Positions 9,030 to 18,379 of a stretch of 64,000 nucleotides of DNA are shown piece after piece. Source of the DNA: an uncultured Dysosmobacter sp. (GTDB lineage: Bacteria > Bacillota > Clostridia > Oscillospirales > Oscillospiraceae). The position numbers and the translations under genes are program-made. Below the pieces are notes generated by a model that made no database searches, was not told the origin of the DNA, and was given only the letters and a program-made list of their open reading frames with translations. The stretch spans positions 1 to 64,000 of the forward strand of contig NZ_CANRKH010000008.1 of the NCBI RefSeq assembly GCF_947631165.1. Direction: 5' to 3'. Every line of letters begins with the position of its first letter. Within the stretch, counting starts at the first letter, position 1.

Positions 9030-9757
9030 TACCGCTCCTTCCTGTCCTGGATGATCGCGTCGGCCAGGATCATATCCATTGGCGTGGTAATCTTGAGATT
9101 CTCCTCGTCGCCCTCCACCAGAAAGACCACCTTGCCCAGCCGTTCCACCGCAGAGCAGTCGTCAGTCACCGGTGCGTCCTGCTCCACGGCACTTTGCAGA
9201 GCAGCCTTCAGCAGGCTGGCCTCAAAGACCTGGGGCGTCTGCACGGCGCGAAGAACGGTCCTGTCCAGGGTCCGCTCCACAGCGCCGCCGTCCCGGATCT
9301 CCTTAACGGTATCTTTCACAGGCACCGCTGGCGCCGCGGCGCCGCAGCGGACAGCGGCGGTGACAACCCGGTCGATCAGTTCCGGCGTCACCAGCGGGCG
9401 GGCGCCGTCCTGCACTGCCAGCAGCTCCATATCGGGCGAAGCCTCCAGCGCCGCCAGCAAAACGGAGCGAACGCGGTCCTCGCCGCCCCGGATCACCTTG
9501 GAGCACTTGCTGATGTTGTAAGTCCGGCACAGGTGGGAGATCTCCACCAGATCCTCCTCCCGGACGGCGACGACGATCTCGTCTACCTGCCGGGCCAGCT
9601 GAAGAGAAGTCAACGTCCGCACCAGCACCGGAACGCCGTCCAAAGGCTCCAGCAGCTTGTTGATACCGCCCATGCGGCTGGAGCTGCCCGCAGCAGCCAC
9701 CAGCGCAGCGCAGCGGGGCCGCCGGTCCTCCCGAAACTTTTTTAAAAATGGCAGCAT
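9029..9757 (-). CDS. ispD: 2-C-methyl-D-erythritol 4-phosphate cytidylyltransferase
   Basis: 242 residues. Third step of the MEP pathway, joining CTP and methylerythritol phosphate. The nucleotide-binding start [18 protein letters not shown] (from about residue 17), [15 protein letters not shown] near 115 and the later [14 protein letters not shown] are family motifs. It is preceded by carD and followed by ispF, an order common in Firmicutes. A short basic extension precedes the catalytic domain. Confidence 0.96.
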   Translation of the reverse strand: MLPFLKKFREDRRPRCAALVAAAGSSSRMGGINKLLEPLDGVPVLVRTLTSLQLARQVDEIVVAVREEDLVEISHLCRTYNISKCSKVIRGGEDRVRSVLLAALEASPDMELLAVQDGARPLVTPELIDRVVTAAVRCGAAAPAVPVKDTVKEIRDGGAVERTLDRTVLRAVQTPQVFEASLLKAALQSAVEQDAPVTDDCSAVERLGKVVFLVEGDEENLKITTPMDMILADAIIQDRKER

Positions 9758-9808
9758 AGCGCAGTTCCCCTCTCAAAATAGAATTTGCGGAGAGCCCTGT
9801 TCGTAATA

Positions 9809-10300
9809 TTATGACGCGGGGACCTTCAGCATAGCCCGGTCCAGGCTGGCCTCCGCCTCCTGATAGGAGCAGTCCTCCGCCAGCACCATCTCGGAAATGA
9901 TGATCTGTCTGGCAGTGTGGAGCATCTTCCGCTCTCCTGTGGACAGCCCTCTTTTCAGATCCCGCTGCGTCAGGGCCTTGACAACCCGGGCCACCTCATA
10001 CAGATCGCCGCTTTTCAGCCGCAGCATGTTTTCCTGATAGCGCTTGTTCCAGTTGGTGTTGGACTCCACTGTCAGCGTGGGGATAGCATCCAGCAGTGTT
10101 TGAAGCTCGTCGCAGGACAAAACGGCGCGGATGCCGATCATTTCGGCATTGGCAATGGGAATCTTCAGGACCAGGCCCCCCATGGGCATTTTAAAAACAT
10201 AATATTCCTTTTTGACCCCTGCGGTCTTTTCCTGAACGATCCCATCAATGATACCAGCGCCGTGCATGGGATGCACGACCAGATCCCCAATGTTGAACAT
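9809..10300 (-). CDS. carD: CarD family transcriptional regulator
   Basis: 163 residues. CarD proteins bind the RNA polymerase beta subunit and stabilise open promoter complexes. The N-terminal Tudor-like domain (MFNIGDLVVHPMHGAGII) contacts polymerase and the helical C-terminal domain contacts DNA. It sits upstream of ispDF as in many Clostridia, 51 bases away, and has its own strong promoter. Whether ispDF is cotranscribed cannot be decided by eye; no terminator is visible between them. Confidence 0.94.
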   Translation of the reverse strand: MFNIGDLVVHPMHGAGIIDGIVQEKTAGVKKEYYVFKMPMGGLVLKIPIANAEMIGIRAVLSCDELQTLLDAIPTLTVESNTNWNKRYQENMLRLKSGDLYEVARVVKALTQRDLKRGLSTGERKMLHTARQIIISEMVLAEDCSYQEAEASLDRAMLKVPAS

Positions 10301-10373
10301 GATCCTACCCTTTCCTATCCGTGCGGTTCCTGGCCCCGCGATTCCCCCGTCACCTTTCGTTTAATACAAATTT

Positions 10374-10402
10374 ATTATAAATCCTTCTTTTTTCGTTTAC
10401 AA
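10374..10402 (-). promoter_or_regulatory. Sigma-A-type promoter for carD
   Basis: Minus-strand TTGTAA and TATAAT boxes separated by exactly 17 bases in an AT-rich patch, about 75 bases upstream of the carD start. Confidence 0.72.
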
Positions 10403-10445
10403 GCATTTTTTGAAAAAAGTGCACATCTTTTTCAAAAAAATAGGT

Positions 10446-10478
10446 AAAAAAATGACGGACGACCCCAAAAGCCGTCCG
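10446..10478 (-). terminator. Terminator of the CoA-transferase gene
   Basis: Stem GGACGGC / GTCGTCC (one wobble pair) located 23 bases after the stop of the CoA-transferase gene on the minus strand, followed by a run of seven T. Confidence 0.7.
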
Positions 10479-10500
10479 CCAGATGAAATTTTCCTGTTAT

Positions 10501-11847
10501 TTACTTCTTGTTGGAACGGCGCCAAATGTGCATTTTTTCCGCCGCGGCGATCAATTCCTCCCGGAACTGGGGATGGGCAATGTTGATGAGGCCCTCGGCC
10601 CGTTCCCAGGTAGACTTGCCCTTGGCATTGAACTTGCCGTACTCCGTCACCAGCCAGTGAAGGTTCGTGCGGGTGCAGGTGGCAATGGAGCCTTCCAGCA
10701 GGGTCGGCCGGATGCGGGACTTCAGCTGGCCGGTCTTTTTATCCAGGAAGGAGGAAGAGCAGCAGATGAAGCTCTTGCCGCCCCTGGCCAGATACGCGCC
10801 CATGACGAAGTCCTGCTGGCCGCCGGCGCCGGAGATGTGGTTGGTACCGGAGGATTCGGAGGACACCTGGCCGTACAGGTCGATATCCACCGCGCCGTTG
10901 ATGGAGATGAAGTTGTCGATCTGGGACACCCGGGCGATATCGTTCACATAGCTGACGGGCGCGGCCATGCACTCGGGATTGTTGTTGATGAAGTCATACA
11001 GCTTCTGGGTCCCGGCCGCGAAGGCGTAGGTCTGGCGGCCCCGGTCAAAGGGCTTGCAGGCGCCGGTGATGCGGCCCGCCTTGGACATATCCACAAAGGC
11101 ATCCACATACATCTCGGTGTGCACGCCCAGGTCCTTCAGATCGGACTCAGCGATCATCTTGCCAATAGTGTTGGGCATGGAGCCGATGCCCAGCTGCAGG
11201 CAGGCGCCGTTGGGGATCTCAGGCACCACCAGGTTGGCCACGGCCAGATCCACCTCGCTGGGTTCGCTGGCCCCGCCCAGAGTCTCCATGGGGGGATTCT
11301 CGCCTTCCACGATCATGGTCACGTCGCTGATGTGGACGCAGTTCTCAAAGCCGCCCAGGCAGACGGGCATATTTTTGTTGACCTCCACGATGATGGTTTT
11401 GGCACACTCGCAGACGGCCTTCAGGTGAGAACCGCCGGGGCCGAAGTTGAACCAGCCGTGCTCGTCCATGGGCGCCACCTGGAACATCGCCACATCCAGG
11501 GTCTTGATGCAGTTCCGATAATAGCCGGGCAGCTCAGAATAGCGCAGAGGGATGTAATAGGCAAAGCCCTCCTTGATGGCTTTCCGCTCGATGCCGGACA
11601 TGTGCCAGGAGTTCCAGGCAAAGTGGTCCGCGGCGTTGGGAACGTCAAAGATCGCGGGGCGGCGGGTCAGGATGCCGCCGCGGATATTCACGCCGGTCAG
11701 CTCCTCCATCCGTTTTGCCAGGGCCTTATCCAAAGAATTGGCAGAGCAGATGCTCCAGCCGTAGTCCAGCCAGTCGCCGGACTTGACGACTTTGACAGCC
11801 TCCTCGGCGGAGGTCAGTTTCTGCTGGTATTCATCCCGATAGCTCAT
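10501..11847 (-). CDS. but: Butyryl-CoA:acetate CoA-transferase
   Basis: 448 residues. Transfers CoA from butyryl-CoA to acetate, the terminal step of butyrate formation in many gut Firmicutes. The start [18 protein letters not shown], the block [19 protein letters not shown], the catalytic glutamate region [19 protein letters not shown] and the end [12 protein letters not shown] match the Roseburia/Faecalibacterium type. The related 4-hydroxybutyrate CoA-transferase is the main alternative, since both share most motifs; the C-terminus favours the butyryl-CoA enzyme. It is a single-gene unit with its own promoter and terminator. Confidence 0.88.
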   Translation of the reverse strand: MSYRDEYQQKLTSAEEAVKVVKSGDWLDYGWSICSANSLDKALAKRMEELTGVNIRGGILTRRPAIFDVPNAADHFAWNSWHMSGIERKAIKEGFAYYIPLRYSELPGYYRNCIKTLDVAMFQVAPMDEHGWFNFGPGGSHLKAVCECAKTIIVEVNKNMPVCLGGFENCVHISDVTMIVEGENPPMETLGGASEPSEVDLAVANLVVPEIPNGACLQLGIGSMPNTIGKMIAESDLKDLGVHTEMYVDAFVDMSKAGRITGACKPFDRGRQTYAFAAGTQKLYDFINNNPECMAAPVSYVNDIARVSQIDNFISINGAVDIDLYGQVSSESSGTNHISGAGGQQDFVMGAYLARGGKSFICCSSSFLDKKTGQLKSRIRPTLLEGSIATCTRTNLHWLVTEYGKFNAKGKSTWERAEGLINIAHPQFREELIAAAEKMHIWRRSNKK

Positions 11848-11922
11848 AGTAGTTTCCTCCTGTTAAACCTCTGTTTTGTGGTATGACATCGGTGTGCCGT
11901 TGTATGCTCGCATATCGTTAGA

Positions 11923-11951
11923 ATTATAACATGCCATTTAGACGATTGCAA
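11923..11951 (-). promoter_or_regulatory. Sigma-A-type promoter for the CoA-transferase gene
   Basis: Minus-strand TTGCAA and a perfect TATAAT separated by 17 bases, about 75 bases upstream of the ATG at 11847. I see no clear Rex-type operator around it. Confidence 0.7.
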
Positions 11952-12081
11952 CGGAAACGTGAAAAAAATCACAAGTTTTTTCAAAACAGGAATATCCTGC
12001 CTTCTTCCCCGTCCTTCATAGCTCTGCATACACCATAGGCTCCCTTGTTTGAACGAGCGGCACGCAAAGACAACCGTCCGT

Positions 12082-12128
12082 GTCAAAAAAGGAAAGCCGC
12101 TGAAAAGCCTAAAAGACTCTTCAGCGGC
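12082..12128 (-). terminator. Terminator of the ispH-rpsA operon
   Basis: Long stem with GCCGCTGAA / TTCAGCGGC arms and further pairing toward the loop, 12 bases after the stop, then TTTCC and TTTTTT on the minus strand. Confidence 0.8.
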
Positions 12129-12139
12129 CAAAGAGATAC

Positions 12140-14095
12140 TTATTCCTCCACAGGAGCCTCTTCAGCTTCCTCGACAACAGGAGCCAGCAGCGCACGGATG
12201 GACAGGGAGATCTTTTTCTTCTCCTCGTCAACAGCGGTGATCTTGGCATCCACCATCTGTCCCTCGGACAGCACGTCCTCCGGCTTATCGATGCGGCGGT
12301 CAGCGATCTGAGAGATGTGGATCAGGCCGTCCACGCCGGGAACCACCTCGGCAAAAGCGCCGAAGGTCATCAGCTTGACGATGCGGACATTGGCCACATC
12401 GCCCACGCTGTAGGTATTCATGAAGTTGGTCCAGGGATCCACGCTGTGGTCCTTCACACCCAGAGAGATCTTGCGCTTCTCGGGATCGAAGGAAATGACG
12501 TACACCTCCAGCGTGTCGCCCACCTTGCAGACCTCAGAGGGGGTCTTGATGCGGCTCCAGCTCAGCTCGGAGATATGTACCATGCCGTCCACGCCGCCGA
12601 TGTCCACAAACACGCCGTAGCTGGTCATAGACTTGACGGTGCCGGTATAGTGCTTGCCCACTTCGATGTTGGCCCAGACCTGCTCCTGCGCGGCCTTGCG
12701 GGCCTCGTCGGCCACGGAGCGGATGGAGCCCACCACGCGGCGGCGGGCACGATTGACCTCTGTGATCCGCAGCTGGACCTTCTGGCCCTTCATCTCAGAC
12801 AGATCGGCGCCCCGGGGCATACCGCTCTGGGAAGCAGGCACGAACACCCGCACGCCCTTGACGGAGACCACGATGCCGCCCTTGTTCTCCTCGGTGACGG
12901 TGCCTTCCAGCACGGTCTTTTCCTCAACAGCGGTCTCGATATTCTCCCACACCTTCACAGCGTCCAGACGCTTTTTGGACAGCTCGGCATAGCCCTCCAC
13001 GTCGTTGACGCGGACGATGTAAGTCTCGATCTCATCGCCCACCTTCACGATATCCTCGGGCTTGGCGCTGGGATCGTCGCTCAGCTCGCTGAGCTTGATG
13101 TAGGCAGCCTGCTTTGCACCCACATCCACCTGGACCTCAGTGGGGGTGATGGCCGTTACAATACCGGTGACCTTCTCTCCTGTATTTAAAGTTTTGAAAG
13201 ACTGATTCAGTAATTCCTCGAAGGACTCCTCTTTGCCCTCGGCCGCTTTGATTTCTTCGCTCATCGTTGCATATACCTCCTTAATAATGCCCGCAGGTGT
13301 GGAGGCACCAGCCGTAAGGCCCGCAACAGAACAACCATTGAAAAAATCCAGCGAGAGCTCGTCCGCGTTTTCGATCTGGATCACGCGTGAGCATTTCTTC
13401 GTGCAAATTTCCGTCAGATGTTTGGTATTGGCACTTTTACGGTCTCCCACCACGACCATCACGTCCACCTGAGCGGCGATAGCGGCCGCTTCAGTTTGGC
13501 GCTTATGCGTAGCATTGCATATTGTATCAAATTTTTTTACGTTTGTACACTCTTTTTTTAGGATTTTCCAAGAAGTTTCAAAAAGTTCACGAATACAGGT
13601 GGTCTGCGCCACCACAGTCAGCGGTGTTTCCCGGTTTTGGGAGTCCTGTGACAGCCACATCTTTACTGCTTCCGGTCCGTCGAACACCAGTGGCTCCCGG
13701 CACCAGCTGGCCACGCCCATGACCTCCGGGTGACGCGGCTCGCCGATGATCACGCAGCGCCGCCCCTCTCTCTCCGCCTGGGCCACTAGATTCTGGATGC
13801 GGCACACATTGGGGCAGGTAGCGTTGACACATCGGACTCCCTGGACTTCCAGCGCGTCCAAAACCGTTTTCAGCTCTCCATGGGAGCGGATCACCACGGT
13901 GTCCCCCGGGCCAAGCCGGTCGATATCTTGAATCTTTTGTACGCCTGTCCGAGCCAGTTCCTCCACCACATGGGCGTTGTGGATCAGATCTCCCAGCATC
14001 CAGCAGCCGCCGGACCGTCCGGCCTCCCGGGCCAGGTCCACGGCCCGCTGGACGCCATAGCAAAAGCCGGCGCTCTTCGCCAGTATCACCTGCAC
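12140..14095 (-). CDS. ispH-rpsA: IspH-RpsA fusion: HMBPP reductase joined to ribosomal protein S1
   Basis: 651 residues, one continuous frame. Residues 1 to about 285 are IspH, the 4Fe-4S enzyme that ends the MEP pathway, with cluster cysteines visible in GFCYGV (C12), NATCPN (C94) and the later ICNATHKRQ. Residues about 305-640 hold four S1 RNA-binding repeats; the third and fourth carry strong motifs (SYGVFVDIGGVDGMVHISELSW, shortened here in meaning, and FGAFAEVVPGVDGLIHISQI). The fusion is established in many Clostridia. It ends the cmk/plsC operon and its start overlaps plsC by 10 bases. Confidence 0.95.
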   Translation of the reverse strand: MQVILAKSAGFCYGVQRAVDLAREAGRSGGCWMLGDLIHNAHVVEELARTGVQKIQDIDRLGPGDTVVIRSHGELKTVLDALEVQGVRCVNATCPNVCRIQNLVAQAEREGRRCVIIGEPRHPEVMGVASWCREPLVFDGPEAVKMWLSQDSQNRETPLTVVAQTTCIRELFETSWKILKKECTNVKKFDTICNATHKRQTEAAAIAAQVDVMVVVGDRKSANTKHLTEICTKKCSRVIQIENADELSLDFFNGCSVAGLTAGASTPAGIIKEVYATMSEEIKAAEGKEESFEELLNQSFKTLNTGEKVTGIVTAITPTEVQVDVGAKQAAYIKLSELSDDPSAKPEDIVKVGDEIETYIVRVNDVEGYAELSKKRLDAVKVWENIETAVEEKTVLEGTVTEENKGGIVVSVKGVRVFVPASQSGMPRGADLSEMKGQKVQLRITEVNRARRRVVGSIRSVADEARKAAQEQVWANIEVGKHYTGTVKSMTSYGVFVDIGGVDGMVHISELSWSRIKTPSEVCKVGDTLEVYVISFDPEKRKISLGVKDHSVDPWTNFMNTYSVGDVANVRIVKLMTFGAFAEVVPGVDGLIHISQIADRRIDKPEDVLSEGQMVDAKITAVDEEKKKISLSIRALLAPVVEEAEEAPVEE

Positions 14096-14730
14096 AGCGG
14101 CTTCCCCCCCACTTCCTGGCCGCCCAGCGCGTAGGCCTCCGCCAGAATGTCGTCAGCGATCTTCTGCATTTCCTCCGAAGTCCCATGGCGGCCAGAGTAC
14201 ACCGGCGTATAGGGCTTGCCGAAAATGATGCGAGTGCGGTGAAACAGCTTCTTCTCCCCGTCCATGAACACTGGTATCAGCGTAGCTCCCGTGCGGACGC
14301 CGATCACGGCGACCCCCGCCTTGGCGTGGGCGGGCAGGCCGTCCACATAGCCGATGCCGTCCCGGATCACGGTGCCCTCCGGAAAAATCAGCAGGTTGTC
14401 TCCGTTCTTGATCGTTTGGATGGCAGTCTTGACAGACTGGATATCCGAACCACCCCGGCTGACGGGAAACGCGCCCAGCTGCCGCAGCAGCCAGCCCAGG
14501 AGAGGATTTCGAAACAGCTCCTCCTTGGCCATGGCGAACAGCCGGTAATTCACCGGCAGACGGACACCCAGCAGCAGCGGGTCCCAGTTGCTGGAGTGGT
14601 TGGGGCAGAGCAGCACGCCGCCCTCCGGCAGATCCTCCAGTCCCTCCACGGTGGTGGGGTGCAGGATGGATACGACCAGCTTGATGAGGTAATACGCCAC
14701 CGTAAAAAGGGGCGTAGTAGGCTTTTTCAT
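14086..14730 (-). CDS. plsC: 1-acyl-sn-glycerol-3-phosphate acyltransferase
   Basis: 214 residues from the ATG at 14730. Adds the second acyl chain in phosphatidic acid synthesis at the membrane. An N-terminal hydrophobic stretch (TVAYYLIKLVVSIL) is followed by the catalytic NHSSNWDP motif (HxxxxD) near residue 37 and the substrate motif FPEGTVI near 110. The start is chosen because its ATGA overlaps the cmk stop and the upstream reading is out-of-family. It overlaps ispH by 10 bases; cmk-plsC-ispH/rpsA is a conserved clostridial order. Confidence 0.93.
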   Translation of the reverse strand: MKKPTTPLFTVAYYLIKLVVSILHPTTVEGLEDLPEGGVLLCPNHSSNWDPLLLGVRLPVNYRLFAMAKEELFRNPLLGWLLRQLGAFPVSRGGSDIQSVKTAIQTIKNGDNLLIFPEGTVIRDGIGYVDGLPAHAKAGVAVIGVRTGATLIPVFMDGEKKLFHRTRIIFGKPYTPVYSGRHGTSEEMQKIADDILAEAYALGGQEVGGKPLCR

Positions 14731-15404
14731 AGACGCACCTTCCCCTTGACGATCTCCAGCAGCGCTGCCTCGCTCTCCTGGAAGGTCAGCTCCGTGGTAT
14801 CCAGCAGAGCGGCGTCCGCCGCCTGCCGCAGGGGCGCTATGGCCCGGTGGGAATCGTTCCAATCCCGTTCCTGGATATCCGCCAGGATCTTTTCAAACGG
14901 CTCCGGGGTCCCCCGCTGTTCCAGCTCCAGCATCCGGCGACGGGCGCGGACTTCTGGAGAAGCGGTGAGAAACACCTTCACCGCCGCATCCGGCAAAACC
15001 ACGGTGCCGATATCCCGTCCATCCATGATGACATTGTTTTTTCGGGCCAGCTCACGCTGCGTCTCCAGCAGATAGGTCCGCACCGTCGGATGGGCGGAAA
15101 CAGCAGAGGCGTACATGGAGATCTCCGGCAGGCGGATCTCCCGGGTCACGTCCCGGCCGTTCAGCAGCATGTGCTGCAGTCCGTCCGTCCCGTATGTCAG
15201 TTCGACCCGAATGTCTGGCAGCGCTGCGGACACGGCGGCCTCGTCCTTGGGGTCCAGACCGTTGGAAAAGACATAATAGCCGATGGTCCGATAAATGGCC
15301 CCGGTATCCACATATAAGAAGCCCAGCTTGGCGGCAAGGCTACGGGCCAGCGTGCTCTTTCCCGCGCCGGAGGGACCGTCGATGGCGATGCTGATGGTCT
15401 GCAT
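14727..15404 (-). CDS. cmk: (d)CMP kinase
   Basis: 225 residues starting MQTISIAIDGPSGAGKSTLA, with the P-loop at 9-17 and the nucleotide motif NVIMDGRDIGTVVLPDA near residue 100. Phosphorylates CMP and dCMP. An open reading frame extends much further upstream because a one-base frameshift in the preceding flavoprotein gene puts that gene's end into the cmk frame; the native start is the ATG at 15404, with AGGAGAGAG just upstream. Coupled to plsC by ATGA. Confidence 0.95.
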   Translation of the reverse strand: MQTISIAIDGPSGAGKSTLARSLAAKLGFLYVDTGAIYRTIGYYVFSNGLDPKDEAAVSAALPDIRVELTYGTDGLQHMLLNGRDVTREIRLPEISMYASAVSAHPTVRTYLLETQRELARKNNVIMDGRDIGTVVLPDAAVKVFLTASPEVRARRRMLELEQRGTPEPFEKILADIQERDWNDSHRAIAPLRQAADAALLDTTELTFQESEAALLEIVKGKVRL

Positions 15405-15421
15405 TTCACTCTCTCCTGTTC

Positions 15422-16664
15422 TCATTCTTGTCGTGCCGCCGCGATCCCGGCGGCACTGCCTGTGGCCCAGGCGATCTGCAAATTGAAACCGCCGGTATAG
15501 GCGTCCACGTCGATCAGCTCCCCCGGCAAAGTACAGTCCCCTGACCAGCTTCGACTCCATGGTGGCCGGGTCGATCTCCCGTACCGCCACGCCGCCGGAG
15601 GTGACGATGGCTTCCTCCACCGGGCGAGGGCCGGTGATCTCCACTGGGAAATGCTTCAGCAGGGCCAGCAGGTCCCGCCGCTGCTCCCGGGTTATCTCGT
15701 GGACCTTCTGCCGGGCAGGGATGTGGGACAGCGTTACCGCTGCGTCGATCAGTTTTTTTGGCAGCAGCTCGTCCAGGGCATTACAGAAATCGCTGTTGGC
15801 ATGCTTTTCAAAATCAGACAACAGCCGCCTATCCAGGGTCTGGTCGTCCAGCGCCGGCTTCAGGTCGATCTCCATCCGATAGTTCTTTTTGTCAAAATGC
15901 CGCATATGAGCCGAAGCTGACAGCACCAGCGGCCCGCTGACGCCGAAGTGGGTAAACAACAGCTCGCCGAAGTCGGTATAGATCTTTTTGTTGTTTTCAA
16001 ACACCGTCAGGCCCACATTCCGAAGGCTCAGGCCCTGCAGCCGTCCGCAGGGCAGTCCCGGGCCTAGAATGCCTTCCAGCGGCACCAAGGAGCCTTGCAG
16101 GGGCGTGACCGTATGGCCGGCCTGGGCCGCCATGCGGTGGCCGTCGCCAGTGGAGCCGGTGGCGGGATAGGAGACGCCGCCGCTAGCCAGAATGACGGCA
16201 TCGCCGTCATAATGCCCCCATTCCCCTACAGCGCCGCGAACCGCGCCGTCTGTGATATCCAGGGATACGGCCCGGTCCCGCGCCAGTGTGACCCGCAGCG
16301 CCTTCAGCCGACGCTCCAGGGCGGCACTGACATCAAAGGCCCGGTCGGACACCGGGAACACCCGGCTGCCCCGCTCCGTTTTCAAGGGAACTCCCAGACG
16401 CTCGAAAAAGGCCATGGCATCCCGCCCGTCAAAGCGGGAAAAGGCGCTGTACAGAAACTTTCCGTTTCTGGGCGTGTTGGCCAGCAGCGTTTCCAAATCG
16501 GCATTATTGGTCACATTGCACCGGCCCTTGCCGGTGATGTTCAGTTTTTTCCCCAACCGCTCATTGGGCTCCAGCAGCGTGACGGCGGCGCCCTGCTCCG
16601 CCGCCCGGATGGCGGCCATCATACCGGCCGCGCCGCCGCCTACCACAATGACCCGCTTATTCAT
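15422..16664 (-). pseudogene. HI0933/BaiN-type NAD(P)/FAD-dependent oxidoreductase, interrupted by a one-base frameshift
   Basis: The intact family is about 410 residues. The N-terminal FAD-binding motif VVGGGAAGMMAAIRAAEQG follows the ATG at 16664, and KLNITGKGRCNVTN near residue 37 is a family signature. The sequence is normal to GLYFAG near residue 385; then five C (15520-15524 on the plus strand) replace an expected four, and the family ending (ELIDVDAYTGGFNLQIAWA) continues in another frame to a TGA at 15422-15424. The frameshift fuses the gene in frame to cmk. Either an assembly error in a homopolymer or a recent mutation; near-intact sequence favours error or very recent loss. Confidence 0.85.
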
Positions 16665-17523
16665 CGTCCACCTTTCCAAATACACCGTACTTGTTCCAGA
16701 TATCCTCCAGTTCTGAAAAGGTGGCGGACACGTCCGTTCCCAGCCGATAGGCCAAGGCCACCAGCAGGGCATTGATGATGGACAGGGGCGCCACCATGGA
16801 ATCCACGAAGGAGATCATTTCACAGGGGGCCAGCAACGCCGCATTGGACATCTGATACACCGGAGACAGCTCGTTGTCCGTCACCGCTACGATGGTTGCC
16901 CCCCGGTCCTTGGCAAACTGCACGGTGTTCAGGGTCACCGTGGAATACCGGGGAAAGCTGATGGCGATCATCGCATCCCCGGGACCGATGCGGAGCAGCT
17001 GGTCGAAGATCTCGCCCGCCGCGTTGGACTGCACCAGCGTCACATTTTCAAACAGCATATGCATGTAAAAGTTCAAATATCCCGCTACGAAAGAGGATGA
17101 CCGGACGCCCAGGATGTAGATATGCCTGGCGTTCATCAGCAGCCCCGTCACATCGGCAAAGGCGGCGCGGTCGGCCTCGTTCACCACCTCCCGCAGCTTC
17201 TCGATGTCCGATTGCAGCACAGCTCCCAGCACGTCCTGGCCGGAGAGCCGGTCCCCCGCCTGCTGGATCCGCTGGGTGGAGGTCAGGCGGCTGCGGATCA
17301 TCTCCTGCAGCGCCCTCTGCATACTGGGATAACCGTCGTAGCCCAGCTCCGAGGCAAACCGGACCACCGTGGACTCGCTGACATCCACCAGTTTGCCCAG
17401 CTTGCTGGCAGTCATGAAGGCCGCCTTGTCGTAGTTTTCCAAAATATAGTTGGCGATGCGCTTCTGCCCTTTGGAGAAGCCGCTCATACCGCTTTCGATC
17501 ACATATAGAATATTCTTCGCCAC
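16657..17523 (-). CDS. MurR/RpiR family transcriptional regulator
   Basis: 288 residues from a GTG at 17523 that is preceded by GGAGG at nine bases; longer reading upstream runs through the promoter and is not used. An N-terminal RpiR helix-turn-helix (about 5-80; KLVDVSESTVVRFASELGYDGYP, abbreviated motif VSESTVVRF) precedes a SIS sugar-phosphate-binding domain (about 110-250). Such regulators control sugar or amino-sugar use, but none of those genes is adjacent. It overlaps the flavoprotein start by eight bases and heads the cmk operon. Confidence 0.9.
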   Translation of the reverse strand: MAKNILYVIESGMSGFSKGQKRIANYILENYDKAAFMTASKLGKLVDVSESTVVRFASELGYDGYPSMQRALQEMIRSRLTSTQRIQQAGDRLSGQDVLGAVLQSDIEKLREVVNEADRAAFADVTGLLMNARHIYILGVRSSSFVAGYLNFYMHMLFENVTLVQSNAAGEIFDQLLRIGPGDAMIAISFPRYSTVTLNTVQFAKDRGATIVAVTDNELSPVYQMSNAALLAPCEMISFVDSMVAPLSIINALLVALAYRLGTDVSATFSELEDIWNKYGVFGKVDDE

Positions 17524-17579
17524 GGTCCTATCCTCCGCGCTTTTCTCATTTGATGCCGCCGTTTTCCAGCAGCGGCTCC

Positions 17580-17607
17580 ATTGTAGCACAAAACCAAGCG
17601 GAAGCAA
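17580..17607 (-). promoter_or_regulatory. Probable promoter for the RpiR-type regulator and cmk operon
   Basis: Minus-strand TTGCTT and TACAAT with a 16-base spacer, about 57 bases upstream of the GTG start. A moderate match. Confidence 0.5.
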
Positions 17608-17639
17608 ATGCTTTTTGCAGGATTTTTTCCCTGGCTTGC

Positions 17640-17664
17640 AAAAAATGACCGCGGTGTACGCGGT
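17640..17664 (-). terminator. Terminator after the pseudouridine synthase gene
   Basis: Perfect stem ATGACCGCG / CGCGGTCAT with a five-base loop directly after the stop, then a TTTTTTG tract on the minus strand. Confidence 0.75.
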
Positions 17665-18377
17665 CATTTGATATCTTCTTTTAACGCCCAGACCTCTTCC
17701 TCCGTCAGATACCGCCACTTTCCCGGTGGCAGGTCTCCCAGCTCCAGTGTGTGCTCCCGGACCCGCCGCAGCCGCTTGACGGTAAGGCCGCAGGCGGCGC
17801 ACATCCGGCGGACTTGCCGGTTTTTCCCCTCGTGGATGGTCACTGACAGCTCTGCGGTCTGCCCGGTCTGCCGCAGCATCTCCACCTGGGCAGGGCAGAT
17901 AGCCTCCCCCTCCAGGTCCCGCAGGGCGGAAAGCCGCTCCGCCGCCCCCGCCACCGGACCGAAAACAGATACGTGATAGGTCTTGGAGACCTCATGGCTG
18001 GGGTGCAACAGCTTTTGGGTCAGGTCTCCGTCGTTGGTCATCAGCAGCAAACCTTCCGAATCCAGATCCAGCCGTCCCACGGGGTAAACCCGCGCGCCGC
18101 AGTCCGCCACCAGCTCCGCCGCCGTCCGGCGGCCCCGCTCGTCAGAGAGAGTCGTTACATAGCCCCGGGGCTTGTTCAAAAGCAGATAAACAGGCTCCGT
18201 CCTGGAGGCCAGGGGCTTTCCGTCCACCTGGATCACGTCCCGGTCCGGGTCGGCCCGCTGCCCCAATTCCGCCGGGACGCCGTTGACCATGACCCGTCCG
18301 GCGGTGATGTAAACCTCCGCCGCCCGGCGGGAACAGATCCCGGCGGCAGAGAGAAGTTTTTGCAGTCGTTCTTCCAT
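17664..18377 (-). CDS. 16S/23S rRNA pseudouridine synthase (RsuA/RluB family)
   Basis: 237 residues from the ATG at 18377. An S4 RNA-binding domain (MEERLQKLLSAAGICSRR) precedes the synthase domain with the catalytic aspartate in VGRLDLDSEGLLLMTNDG near residue 100. It isomerises a uridine in rRNA; RluB (23S) and RsuA (16S) cannot be told apart safely, though this S4-containing clostridial form is usually called RluB. Two bases separate it from the carboxypeptidase gene, and the pairing with scpA-scpB-DUF2953-gerW-dacF is a familiar clostridial string. Confidence 0.9.
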   Translation of the reverse strand: MEERLQKLLSAAGICSRRAAEVYITAGRVMVNGVPAELGQRADPDRDVIQVDGKPLASRTEPVYLLLNKPRGYVTTLSDERGRRTAAELVADCGARVYPVGRLDLDSEGLLLMTNDGDLTQKLLHPSHEVSKTYHVSVFGPVAGAAERLSALRDLEGEAICPAQVEMLRQTGQTAELSVTIHEGKNRQVRRMCAACGLTVKRLRRVREHTLELGDLPPGKWRYLTEEEVWALKEDIK

Positions 18378-18379
18378 GT

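Noticed and set aside
14727-16772. A single 681-codon flavoprotein-kinase fusion gene
   Set aside because: The family endings and the cmk start with its own ribosome site show two genes joined by a one-base shift at 15520-15524, and the first residues are leader sequence out of family.
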